A stretch of 64,000 nucleotides of DNA from Bacteroidales bacterium UBA4360 (lineage in GTDB: Bacteria > Bacteroidota > Bacteroidia > Bacteroidales > UBA932): the NCBI GenBank assembly GCA_002393945.1, contig DGSO01000001.1:568-64567 (forward strand), given 5' to 3'. Below are positions 1-7,288 of this stretch, one piece after another. Within the stretch, counting starts at the first letter, position 1. Every line of letters starts with the position of its first letter. The position numbers and the translations under genes are program-made. The notes beneath the pieces are model-generated. The model saw nothing but the letters and a program-made list of their open reading frames with translations. It searched no databases and was not told the DNA's origin.

Positions 1-357
1 AAGGAGCACTATCTGGAAACCGGAGAAAGCGCCTCCAGGCCCCAGGAAAACGATTTTCTGTCCCGCTTCCGCGCCAAAGTACAGGAGAATATCTCCAACG
101 AAGACCTGAGCGTAGAACAGATCGGCTCCGAGCTTGGCCTTTCAAGGGTTCAGCTTTACCGCAAAATAAAAGCCCTGACAGGTTATTCACCTGTAGAGCT
201 TGTAAGGATTACCCGTTTGAAGGCCGCCGAACAGCTTCTGAAAACCTCCGACCTTACGGTTTCGGAGATTGCCTACAAAGTTGGATTCGGCACTCCCTCC
301 TACTTCTCAAAGTGCTTCAAGGAACTCTTCGGGCACCAGCCGGGAGAACTGCGCTGA
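1..357 (+). CDS. Hybrid two-component system regulator, C-terminal AraC-type DNA-binding end (partial)
   Basis: The window opens inside this reading frame, so only the last 118 residues are visible. They form an AraC/XylS double helix-turn-helix: a first HTH around VEQIGSELGLSRVQLYRKIK and a second around VSEIAYKVGFGTPSYFSKCF, ending FGHQPGEL. The pre-HTH stretch (NDFLSRFRAKVQENISNEDL) is typical of the C-terminus of Bacteroidales hybrid two-component sensors that control polysaccharide-utilisation loci. That the sensor, kinase and receiver parts lie upstream is inferred, because a simple AraC regulator would look the same here. It is on the opposite strand to the glycan locus that begins 7 kb away, so it need not control it. 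The TGA stop coincides with the start of a nitroreductase remnant in another frame. Confidence 0.85.
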   Translation, partial: KEHYLETGESASRPQENDFLSRFRAKVQENISNEDLSVEQIGSELGLSRVQLYRKIKALTGYSPVELVRITRLKAAEQLLKTSDLTVSEIAYKVGFGTPSYFSKCFKELFGHQPGELR

Positions 358-548
358 ATTTCAACAAAAAAGAACTGCAGGATGCCCTCGCCCTCCCGCT
401 TGACCCGATTGTCGTCATCGCCATTGGCAAGCCCGCCGAAAGGTTTTTTCTCGTAGGGGCCGACGGCGAAACTCCCGATCTTGCCTACTATCGCAAGGAT
501 GGCGTCCATTTCGTCCCCAAACTAAGCCTTTCCCAGATCCTCATATAG
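351..548 (+). pseudogene. 3' remnant of a nitroreductase-family gene
   Basis: The +3 frame from about 351 to the TAG at 546-548 encodes some 65 residues that resemble the C-terminal end of Bacteroidales nitroreductases: a PIVVIAIGKPAE strand, a YYRKDGVHFVPK segment and the terminal LSLSQILI. No start codon, FMN-binding part or upstream body is present. The similarity begins almost exactly at the stop codon of the preceding regulator. It therefore looks like the tail of a gene whose front was deleted or replaced when the two sequences were joined. The assignment is from memory of the family and was not searched. Confidence 0.55.
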
Positions 549-550
549 AA

Positions 551-579
551 AACAAAACAGCCAGTCGATTGACTGGCTG
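551..579 (-). terminator. Rho-independent terminator (minus strand; may also act on plus)
   Basis: A perfect 9-bp stem (CAGCCAGTC / GACTGGCTG, positions 558-579) with a 4-nt loop. Read on the minus strand it is followed by a T-rich run (TTTTGTTTT), so it would end transcripts from the minus-strand sigma-factor operon. It also sits just after the plus-strand nitroreductase remnant. Confidence 0.75.
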
Positions 580-582
580 ATG

Positions 583-624
583 TTTAGTAGACCAAACACT
601 CCGAATCTCGAACCTTGCATTCAT
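583..624. repeat. Direct repeat, copy 1 (flanks sigma operon)
   Basis: This segment begins TTTAGTAGACCAAACACTCC and recurs with a few mismatches at 2181-2221. It lies between the terminator and the end of the small-protein gene at 682. The two copies bracket the sigma-factor operon. No gene is seen in 580-681. Confidence 0.7.
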
Positions 625-681
625 CGTAGGGCTGCTCCAACTTCAATCATTCATTGATAAGCTTGACCGAGAAAATGGAAT

Positions 682-1041
682 CTATCTGCCAATCAACGAG
701 TGAAGCCTGAAAGAGAAATAACCTTTGCCATCCAGATATGCGAGTGCATCATTCAAGAGCGCAGCCTTCTGGTCTTCTCCCAAATCCGAATGGAAAATGA
801 TGTCGATGAATGTCTCCAGACCGTGGTCAGAGATCTTTTCGGCTTCTACAAGATACCAGACAGGATTCTTCTGCTCAAGCAAGGCGTACAGGTCGATCGG
901 GCAAGCTGCTTTGTCGAACTCGTGTTTGACTTCCGCCAGGGAATAATCCGGCGTGTCTCCGTCCAGCAGTCCTAGCCTGCGGGCGATCATCAGCAGCATC
1001 TCGCCCAAGCGGTCAATCTCTCTGAGGATAAAATCTTCCAT
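682..1041 (-). CDS. Small hypothetical protein, last gene of the sigma-factor operon
   Basis: This encodes 119 residues with no signal peptide or membrane segment. It is helical and acidic, beginning MEDFILREIDRLGEMLLMIA and containing an EKNP-like turn and a C-terminal LAYLDGKGYFSF segment. The N-terminus vaguely recalls the DUF6483-type small proteins of gut bacteria, but I cannot confirm this. The gene follows the membrane-protein gene with one base between stop and start, so the two are almost surely co-translated. Its place as third gene behind an ECF sigma factor suggests a cytoplasmic partner of that system. No function is assigned. Confidence 0.7.
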   Translation of the reverse strand: MEDFILREIDRLGEMLLMIARRLGLLDGDTPDYSLAEVKHEFDKAACPIDLYALLEQKNPVWYLVEAEKISDHGLETFIDIIFHSDLGEDQKAALLNDALAYLDGKGYFSFRLHSLIGR

Positions 1042-1042
1042 C

Positions 1043-1636
1043 TTATTCGTCTTTCATTTTGAGGCGCTCGATGATAGCGTCGCAGGCGCTTAACAGTCGC
1101 TTGGCAGAGTAATACTCCAGGATCAATGTCCCCACACATAAAAGAACAATGATAATACCCCTTCTCCACATCAGTTCGGCGCTGATATTCATCGAGGTCA
1201 TATAGAAGGTCGCCAGAATCACGAAAAGAAAGAAAAGAACGCAGATTCCCGTCACCAGAATGACATACCTTTTCTTGAATTCTCTCAGAGACTCTGTCGT
1301 TGACAGGATGTCGCCATTGTAAATATCTTCTTCCCGGATTCCCTTATATACCCAGAATACGCCCGGGATGGTCAGTAAGCCGTAAATGATAAGGGAGAGC
1401 GGAACCCACCAGTCAAATCCCTGGACATAACATAGGATGACCGCGATAATGAATAATGCGATTGTCACAGGAATCGATTTCTTTGAAAGGAACAGCCTGC
1501 GAACATCCTTTTTCATCGCATTCTGTATCAGTTGCTTGTTGATGATCTGCTGCTTGTCGAACCGTTCCTTCAGCGCAGCATAATCCTGTCGCATCTGTTC
1601 CAGTTCCTGATCAATATTACGTTCTTCTTTGTTCAT
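1043..1636 (-). CDS. Four-helix inner-membrane protein with N-terminal coiled coil, sigma-factor operon
   Basis: This encodes 197 residues. The first ~45 are charged and predicted coiled coil (ELEQMRQDYAALKERF). Four hydrophobic segments follow, near residues 57-75 (VTIALFIIAVILCYVQGF), 78-97, 127-148 and 160-178. A cytosolic coiled coil followed by membrane helices, directly downstream of an ECF sigma gene (11-nt gap), is the expected place and layout for an anti-sigma factor or membrane anchor. No recognised anti-sigma zinc motif is visible. The role as a sigma-controlling membrane protein is inferred from position. Confidence 0.75.
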   Translation of the reverse strand: MNKEERNIDQELEQMRQDYAALKERFDKQQIINKQLIQNAMKKDVRRLFLSKKSIPVTIALFIIAVILCYVQGFDWWVPLSLIIYGLLTIPGVFWVYKGIREEDIYNGDILSTTESLREFKKRYVILVTGICVLFFLFVILATFYMTSMNISAELMWRRGIIIVLLCVGTLILEYYSAKRLLSACDAIIERLKMKDE

Positions 1637-1647
1637 GGCACGAGTGA

Positions 1648-2127
1648 TTAAAGATTGGACTTTTTGAGTTCTTCTTTGATTCGATGCAACTGGAAAGAAA
1701 CATTCTTCACTGATATGCCCATGATGGCCCCAATCTCCTCGTAGCTCAAACCTTCAAGCCAAAGAAGAATGATGCCGCGGTCCACCAGGCCCAACCGATT
1801 GATGCGGGCATACAAGCGCTTGGTCTGCAGCGCCCTGTCGTCCGTATCCTCAAAGGGGTCGATGTCCACGCTGAGGGGCACCCGTTCGCCGCCCCGCCGT
1901 CGTTTCTTGTCGGCGTTGAGGCAGCAGTTGAGCGCAACCCGGTAAATCCAGGTCCGGACATCGGACTCCGTGCGGAAAGAATCGTAGCCCTTCCAGAGCC
2001 TGATCAGAATCTCCTGGAAGAGGTCGTCGATCTCGTCCGTGTCCTTCGAGAACATGTAGCACACCGAGTAGATGGTGCTCTTGTGCTCCCGGACCAATTG
2101 GGTGAATACTTGTTCCTTGTTATCCAT
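1648..2127 (-). CDS. ECF-type RNA polymerase sigma-70 factor
   Basis: This encodes 159 residues and is a standard short ECF sigma factor. Region 2 has a YMFSKDTDEIDDLFQEIL helix followed by LWKGYDSFRTESDVRTWIYR. Region 4 has a C-terminal helix-turn-helix (LSYEEIGAIMGISVKNVSFQ). An upstream TTG at 2131-2133 is also in frame, but the ATG at 2125-2127 (MDNKEQ) is the better start. It is first in an operon with a membrane protein and a small protein. The leader carries a GTCTAACGGGTG segment that may be the sigma factor's own promoter, which is a guess from similar Bacteroidota leaders. Function: it directs RNA polymerase to a small regulon, of unknown trigger. Confidence 0.9.
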   Translation of the reverse strand: MDNKEQVFTQLVREHKSTIYSVCYMFSKDTDEIDDLFQEILIRLWKGYDSFRTESDVRTWIYRVALNCCLNADKKRRRGGERVPLSVDIDPFEDTDDRALQTKRLYARINRLGLVDRGIILLWLEGLSYEEIGAIMGISVKNVSFQLHRIKEELKKSNL

Positions 2128-2180
2128 TTTCAATCGAATCTACACCCGTTAGACAACAAAACTTGCGAAAAACTATATAT

Positions 2181-2221
2181 TTTAGTAGACCAAGCACTCC
2201 GAATCTCTAACCTATCATTCT
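2181..2221. repeat. Direct repeat, copy 2 (flanks sigma operon)
   Basis: This begins TTTAGTAGACCAAGCACTCC and matches copy 1 (583-624) at most positions in the same orientation. It lies in the 124-bp gap between the sigma gene and the Fic gene. No other feature is seen in that gap apart from the possible sigma promoter near 2134-2165. Confidence 0.7.
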
Positions 2222-2251
2222 TTGAGAGACTGGCACTGATTCAGTCTTTTA

Positions 2252-3133
2252 TCAGTACTTAACTTTAAAATAGTCCAGAAGTGCCTTGTAGTTGTCCTGG
2301 GCCGTGAGGCAAGTGTCAGTCAGATAACCGTTGATGTGTCCCCATTCACGAAGGCCACGATAGTAGAAATACTTGAGGTCGTCCGTAATGATAAACGGAA
2401 CGATACCGTTTGCCAGGCATTCCTTGAACATCACCAGACGCCCGACTCGTCCGTTTCCGTCCTGGAAAGGATGGATGAGTTCGAACCTATGATGAAGGTC
2501 AATGATGTCCTCCAGTGATTTCTCTTTCTTGGCGTTGTAGGCGGCAAGAAGTGCTTTCATTCTCTGATGGACCTGTTCAGGAGGGCAGGTAGCTTTCCCT
2601 CCTACCTCGTTGGGAAGCTTCTTATAGTCACCGACATTAAACCAATCCTTCCTGCTATCGGATGTCCCGGTTTTCAGGGTGCGGTGCAGCTCTTTTATGA
2701 AAGATTCCGAGAGCCTTTCCTCTGCTCGGTCTATGATAAGGTCGATGCAACGGAAGTGGTTGGTTGTTTCTACGATATCATCGACATTCACGCTTCCGTC
2801 CGTTATGCCGATGGTGTTGGTTTCAAAAATGTAGCGCGTCTGCTCATGGGTAAGCCTGCTGCCCTCGATGTGGTTGGAATTGTAAGTGAGGTCAATCTGC
2901 GTTCTATGGTAGATTCCTCCTCTCATTTTTCCTGCTTTTTCTTCCCTGAGGCGCTTCATAAGTGGACTGACCCTGCGTTTCCCCTTTCTTGGCAGCGGGG
3001 TGTCGGCAGGAATGATCCAGGTCTTTCCAGAAAGAAAAGCCCCGTCCATTTTCCCTTCGCTGCACCAGTTTCGCACAGTGCGTTCAGAAAGGTCATGCAA
3101 TTCTGCATATTGACTGACGGTAATGAATTCCAT
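2252..3133 (-). CDS. Fic/DOC-family protein with N-terminal helix-turn-helix
   Basis: This encodes 293 residues. Residues 1-50 form a DNA-binding helix-turn-helix (YAELHDLSERTVRNWCSEGK). The Fic core carries the catalytic motif HPFQDGNGRVGR near residues 215-226 (His, Asp, Asn and both Arg present). The motif SNHIEG near residue 86 fits the inhibitory (S/T)xxxE(G/N) helix that lies N-terminal to the core in self-inhibited Fic proteins. The known family activity is transfer of AMP or a similar group to hydroxyls of target proteins. The target here is unknown. The leader holds two inverted pairs of an 8-bp half-site over the promoter, so autorepression by the N-terminal domain is likely. No antitoxin-like partner gene is visible. 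Confidence 0.92.
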   Translation of the reverse strand: MEFITVSQYAELHDLSERTVRNWCSEGKMDGAFLSGKTWIIPADTPLPRKGKRRVSPLMKRLREEKAGKMRGGIYHRTQIDLTYNSNHIEGSRLTHEQTRYIFETNTIGITDGSVNVDDIVETTNHFRCIDLIIDRAEERLSESFIKELHRTLKTGTSDSRKDWFNVGDYKKLPNEVGGKATCPPEQVHQRMKALLAAYNAKKEKSLEDIIDLHHRFELIHPFQDGNGRVGRLVMFKECLANGIVPFIITDDLKYFYYRGLREWGHINGYLTDTCLTAQDNYKALLDYFKVKY

Positions 3134-3137
3134 AATT

Positions 3138-3200
3138 TATCGGCAATTAATGCTTCTATGCCGATACAAATATAATAATTCTTGCCGATATCGGCAAGAA
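3138..3200. promoter_or_regulatory. Operator array of the fic promoter (two inverted pairs of TATCGGCA)
   Basis: The half-site TATCGGCA or its complement occurs four times in 63 bp, at 3138-3145, 3159-3166, 3183-3190 and 3189-3196. The last two overlap to form a perfect 22-bp palindrome (3179-3200, centre GCCGATATCGGC) upstream of the -7 box. The first pair lies between the -7 box and the ATG with a 13-bp spacer. This is the layout of a repressor site. Confidence 0.75.
3167..3174 (-). promoter_or_regulatory. -7 box of the fic promoter
   Basis: The minus strand reads TATATTTG, an exact match to the Bacteroidota sigma-ABfr -7 consensus TAnnTTTG, 33 nt before the fic ATG and just downstream of the 22-bp palindrome. 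Confidence 0.65.
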
Positions 3201-3215
3201 TAGACTGGCTATTTA

Positions 3216-3245
3216 GAAAAAAAAGCACCTGCAATGCAAGTGCTT
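3216..3245 (-). terminator. Terminator of the tRNA-fMet transcript
   Basis: The minus strand reads AAGCACTT, a loop of GCATTGC, then AGGTGCTT, followed by a run of T. It lies directly after the 3' end of the tRNA gene and before the fic promoter. Confidence 0.8.
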
Positions 3246-3251
3246 TCTAAG

Positions 3252-3324
<73 letters not shown>

Positions 3325-3399
3325 GTTTGGGAATGCAAAGGTAGAAAGTTTTTTTGAAAACACCAAATTAATTTGGCCTTTTTCTTCTCCAGATATCTC

Positions 3400-5784
3400 T
3401 CAGAAATCGAAACCGACTGATAAGAATGCGCTTACACCCTGTACGATATTGCACCACTGGACGGCGAACTTGAGCGGTCCGGCTATACTCTGCCTCGAAT
3501 ACTCGGCTCCAATGGCGTAGACCGGATAGGAATTGAAATAATCCGTCAAATTGTAATCGTCATTGAACAGTCCACCCCTGAGAGTAAGGTAATCGACACG
3601 GCCCACCCGGTACCTCAGGTCAAGCTGGGCAACGCCGCTTAAAGGACGGCATTCCCTGTCACCGGTTGCAAAGCCAAAGAACGGAAGCTGGTTTTCCACG
3701 TACCTGTTCGGCGTGAAGCCTCCCACGCCAACTATATGGCGCGGATTCATAAGGCTTCGGTCTTCAAGAGAATACCAGCCCACCCTCAAAGTAGGAAGGA
3801 CGGTAAAGCGGCTGAACGGAGTCCAGGCACCCTCGATACCTAAAGAGGATGTGATATAGGGCTTTGAATCGCTGTTGGCATCGTTGAAGACATACCTGCC
3901 ATCCAAAGAGATGCGCACTCCCCTGTCAGGGAAATACCCGTCGTCAAAAGTGTCGTGCTTGAAGGACGCAAAAGCAGACATCCAGTAGCTTTTCCAGTCG
4001 GTTCCCATACGGACGTCTTCGTACGCGATGTAGCGCTTGTAGGGATTCATCTCGAACGACAGGCCCGCTTTCATTGAGCCGAATCTCATCCTGGAGTCCT
4101 TCACAGACAGGTTCAGTGCCGATGAGACCAGTTCCGTTTCCGATGAGGACATATACCCGGAGGAGGTCTTCATCCTCCTCGTAGTGAAATCGAGTGCCAT
4201 GATGGGAAGGCCGATTCTTGGCTTGAGGGCGACCTCGGCACACAGCAATGCGTTGAGGCCTATCTTGGCGTCAAGAGAAAAGCGCGGCCCCGAAAGGCGG
4301 CGTGTTCCCAGGCCGAGGTGAACGACCGCAGACATGGATTCGTCATTGTCGGCATGGAGATTTATGGCGAACTCGTTCACCGGGCCCTTCTGGCAGTCGA
4401 AAACTAGAGTGTAGGGCTCGCTGCTGCCTTCGAGCCGGTAGGTAACGGCCTCGAATGCGCCGGTTCCGTATATGACATGAAGGAACTGCTCTATGGACTC
4501 CTTGTTGTAGTATCCGTCAGCCGGGAAGTCCCTCCAGTAGATGATATCGTCAAGTTCATCTATGTTTATTCCCGTAAATACGAAGTTGGCTATCTTTATC
4601 CTCTTGTCGGAAAGTATAACGGCCGGAGCGGGGTGCGAGACCTCAGGCACGGGCTTTCCTGCCACAAGGGCGGCAAGTTTATCAAAATCGGCCTTGTGCG
4701 CCTGTGCATTGGTGTATCCGTCTTTTATGATGGCGTCTACGCTGGCGGCGTCGAAGGAAAGGTTGGTGAAGCCTTCGAGAGGGTGGTTGATATAGATGTC
4801 GGAAAGCTTCCTGGACTTGGCGGAGGGGCCTTCAGACATGAGGGAAAGGCCCTGGAAGATGATATCGGCCGGGGTGTTCAGTTCATCGAGTTCGGCAGGG
4901 TCATCCATTTCGGAGCCGATTATGATATCGGCCCCCATGACCTTTGCGACGTCGGCGGGGAAATTGTTCTGCATGAAGCCGTCAACGAGGACTGCGCCTT
5001 CCGTGCGGACTGCCCTGAAATAGAAGGGAATGGCCATGGAGGAGCGCATCGCCGTGATAAGGTTGCCGCTGGTCCAGTACTTGGGTCCCATCGTGTAGAT
5101 GTCAGTGGCAACGCATGCGAAAGGAATGGGAAGATCGGCGAAGCTGATGCTGTCCTGATAGCCCACTGTATTGGAACTCAGAAGGTTGCGCACGTTGATT
5201 CCGTAGAGGAAACCATCCGGCATGCCGAGACTCATCTTGGAGATGGACTCCTGAAGCATGTCCGTGGTGCTGACACCGGCCTCGTCGGACATCTTCTCGC
5301 TTATCTTTTCGTTCCTGATTCTCTTGGCAAGGTCTTCATTGTCATAATGGAAAGGGATCCTTATGAGGAATCTCTCCTTGAACTTACGGGTATTGTATGC
5401 GACATACTTGTCCGGAACTTTGTCCGACATCATCACGGGCCAGTTGATGGAACGCACTATTGAATCCAGCTGCTTCCAGTCATATCCCATTGCATACAGG
5501 CCGCCCACCAGGGCACCCATGCTCGTACCGGTTATAACATCGACCGGGATATCATTTTCCTCTATATATCTGATGACGCCAAGATGGGCCATTCCGCGGG
5601 CTCCTCCGCCTGCAAGCGCAAGACCCACCGTGGGCCGATACTGCCTTATGGAGTCCATTCGCTCCCGCACTTTTGCGAACGCAAGCGAATCGGCAACGGG
5701 ATTGGCGCTGGGGATGGTCTGCGCAAAAGCGCCTGACGCCGTCAAGAGCGTCAGGAAAGCGGGGAGGAGGAGTCGTTTAATCAT
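3400..5784 (-). CDS. Patatin-like phospholipase with C-terminal outer-membrane beta-barrel
   Basis: This encodes 794 residues with a signal peptide (cut near AFAQ). The patatin domain (about 50-380) has the oxyanion loop GGGARGMAHLG, the nucleophile elbow GTSMG and the catalytic aspartate in LVDGFMQNN; the usual DG-G/A third residue is F here. A POTRA-like stretch follows (about 395-480, KIANFVFTGINIDELDD), then a barrel of the Omp85/BamA type ending in aromatic VGFDF. This matches the PlpD-like two-part secreted lipases (type Vd) found in Bacteroidota. Expected activity is phospholipase A at or outside the outer membrane. The start codon overlaps the stop of hisS by 4 bp (ATGA), so it is translated after hisS. 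Confidence 0.92.
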   Translation of the reverse strand: MIKRLLLPAFLTLLTASGAFAQTIPSANPVADSLAFAKVRERMDSIRQYRPTVGLALAGGGARGMAHLGVIRYIEENDIPVDVITGTSMGALVGGLYAMGYDWKQLDSIVRSINWPVMMSDKVPDKYVAYNTRKFKERFLIRIPFHYDNEDLAKRIRNEKISEKMSDEAGVSTTDMLQESISKMSLGMPDGFLYGINVRNLLSSNTVGYQDSISFADLPIPFACVATDIYTMGPKYWTSGNLITAMRSSMAIPFYFRAVRTEGAVLVDGFMQNNFPADVAKVMGADIIIGSEMDDPAELDELNTPADIIFQGLSLMSEGPSAKSRKLSDIYINHPLEGFTNLSFDAASVDAIIKDGYTNAQAHKADFDKLAALVAGKPVPEVSHPAPAVILSDKRIKIANFVFTGINIDELDDIIYWRDFPADGYYNKESIEQFLHVIYGTGAFEAVTYRLEGSSEPYTLVFDCQKGPVNEFAINLHADNDESMSAVVHLGLGTRRLSGPRFSLDAKIGLNALLCAEVALKPRIGLPIMALDFTTRRMKTSSGYMSSSETELVSSALNLSVKDSRMRFGSMKAGLSFEMNPYKRYIAYEDVRMGTDWKSYWMSAFASFKHDTFDDGYFPDRGVRISLDGRYVFNDANSDSKPYITSSLGIEGAWTPFSRFTVLPTLRVGWYSLEDRSLMNPRHIVGVGGFTPNRYVENQLPFFGFATGDRECRPLSGVAQLDLRYRVGRVDYLTLRGGLFNDDYNLTDYFNSYPVYAIGAEYSRQSIAGPLKFAVQWCNIVQGVSAFLSVGFDF

Positions 5785-7154
5785 TTGAGAAAGCTTGCTA
5801 TGCCGTCTATGTCTGCGATATTGAAAGATTTCTGCTCGCCGCTTTCAAGGTTTTTCACATTCACCGAAGAAGTCTCGATTTCCGAACTTCCGTTGATTGA
5901 AATGAAAGGTATGCCGCGTTTCTGGGCATATTCAAACTGCTTGCGGAGCTTTGAAGGCTCAGGATAAATCTCCACGGAAATGCCCTTTGAGCGCAGTGCA
6001 GCCGCAACCGGGATGACGTAGCGGAGCTCATCGGCCCCCATCACGGCAAAGAGGAGGGTGGTGCTCTGTTCAAGGGATGCGGGGAAGAGCTCCAGCCCGG
6101 TGAGAACGTCATAGATTCGGTCTGCTCCGAAAGAGATGCCGACGCCGGAGAGGCCGGGAAGGCCGAAGATGCCGGTCAGGTTGTCATACCTTCCGCCGCC
6201 GCAGATGCTGCCGATCTCCCAGTCCAGCGCCTTTACCTCGAAAATAGCACCCGTATAATAATTAAGGCCTCTTGCCAGCGAAAGATCAAGCTCCACCGGA
6301 GCCGATATTCCTGCAACATCGATAAGGCCGAACAGTTCCTTAAGCTCCTCAAGGCCTTTGAGACCGGTCTCGGAAACGATGCCGGAAGCGCTTCCGCCCT
6401 TGAATAGGGCCTCCATAGCCTCCACCTTGCCGGCAAAGTCTCCCTCCAGGGACAGAATCTCCTCGATGACGGCGATACCGCCCTCGCCTATCCCCTTCTC
6501 TGCCATCTCTTCCTTTACCTTCTCCAGGCCGATTTTTTCCAGTTTGTCAATGGCTACGGTGATGTCGACGACCTTGTCAGGTGCACCGGCGATTTCTGCA
6601 AAACCGGTAAGGACCTTCCTGTTGTTTATCTTCACGGCAACGCGAACGCCCAGCTTTCCGAACACGGCATCCACCATCTGGACAAGTTCAAGTTCATTCA
6701 GGAGGCTGGTGGAGCCGATGACGTCCACGTCGCACTGGTAGAACTCCCTGTATCGGCCTTTCTGGGGACGGTCTGCACGCCAGACCGGCTGGATCTGGAA
6801 ACGCTTGAACGGCAGGGAAATCTCACTCTGGTGCTGCACCACGAACCTCGCAAACGGAACCGTGAGGTCATACCTAAGACCCTTTTCGCACACCTGCGGC
6901 GTGAGCGGCTTGTCAAAGTCTACATTTCCGAATGCATCGCCGGAATTGAGGATACGAAACAGGAGCTTGTCCCCTTCTTCACCGTACTTTCCAAGCAGGG
7001 TGGAAAGGTTCTCCTGGGCAGGAGTCTGGATCTCTGAATACCCGTATGTGGCGAAAACACTGCGGATTGTATCGAATATATAATTGCGCCTCGCCATTTC
7101 CTTCTGGCCGAAGTCTCTGGTTCCCTTTGGGATTGATGGTTTCTGAACTGACAT
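5781..7154 (-). CDS. hisS: Histidyl-tRNA synthetase
   Basis: This encodes 457 residues, the normal class IIa HisRS length. It opens with the KGTRDFGQKEM motif. Motif 2 is RADRPQKGRYREFYQCDVD. The histidine-specific loops are ARGLNYYTGAIFEV and CGGGRYDNL, and motif 3 is GVGISFGADRIYDVL. The C-terminal anticodon-binding domain spans about 370-457. It charges tRNA-His in the cytoplasm. It has its own promoter (-7 box at 7172-7179) and is the first gene of a two-gene unit with the patatin-barrel gene, which it overlaps by 4 bp. Confidence 0.97.
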   Translation of the reverse strand: MSVQKPSIPKGTRDFGQKEMARRNYIFDTIRSVFATYGYSEIQTPAQENLSTLLGKYGEEGDKLLFRILNSGDAFGNVDFDKPLTPQVCEKGLRYDLTVPFARFVVQHQSEISLPFKRFQIQPVWRADRPQKGRYREFYQCDVDVIGSTSLLNELELVQMVDAVFGKLGVRVAVKINNRKVLTGFAEIAGAPDKVVDITVAIDKLEKIGLEKVKEEMAEKGIGEGGIAVIEEILSLEGDFAGKVEAMEALFKGGSASGIVSETGLKGLEELKELFGLIDVAGISAPVELDLSLARGLNYYTGAIFEVKALDWEIGSICGGGRYDNLTGIFGLPGLSGVGISFGADRIYDVLTGLELFPASLEQSTTLLFAVMGADELRYVIPVAAALRSKGISVEIYPEPSKLRKQFEYAQKRGIPFISINGSSEIETSSVNVKNLESGEQKSFNIADIDGIASFLK

Positions 7155-7171
7155 TGTTCTTTCTATTTTTA

Positions 7172-7179
7172 CAAATATA
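7172..7179 (-). promoter_or_regulatory. -7 box of the hisS promoter
   Basis: The minus strand reads TATATTTG, which matches TAnnTTTG exactly, 17 nt before the hisS ATG. A T-rich stretch that could serve as the -33 region lies about 20 nt upstream. Confidence 0.6.
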
Positions 7180-7240
7180 GGTATTTTATCTAAAAAAATG
7201 TCTTATATCAGTGTCTGAAATTGCGGGGCACCTCCACTAC

Positions 7241-7276
7241 AAAAAAAGAGGTCAACTCACTTTTGAGTCAACCTCT
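7241..7276 (-). terminator. Terminator at the end of the glycan locus
   Basis: The minus strand carries a 12-bp stem, AGAGGTTGACTC pairing with GAGTTGACCTCT (two G-U pairs), followed by seven T. It stands right after the GH3 stop codon and so closes the long minus-strand cluster. Confidence 0.85.
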
Positions 7277-7288
7277 CCTACACGCTCA

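Noticed and set aside
583..624. T-arm-like stretch (reverse strand GGTTCGAGATTC) suggesting a tRNA end or attachment site
   Set aside because: The T-stem does not pair properly and no acceptor, D-arm or anticodon arm is present. Copy 2 has lost the TTCGA. No integrase gene is in the window.
4477..5463. Long open frame on the plus strand (328 codons) inside the patatin gene
   Set aside because: It is antisense to an intact, motif-bearing gene, and its translation has no recognisable fold or start signal.
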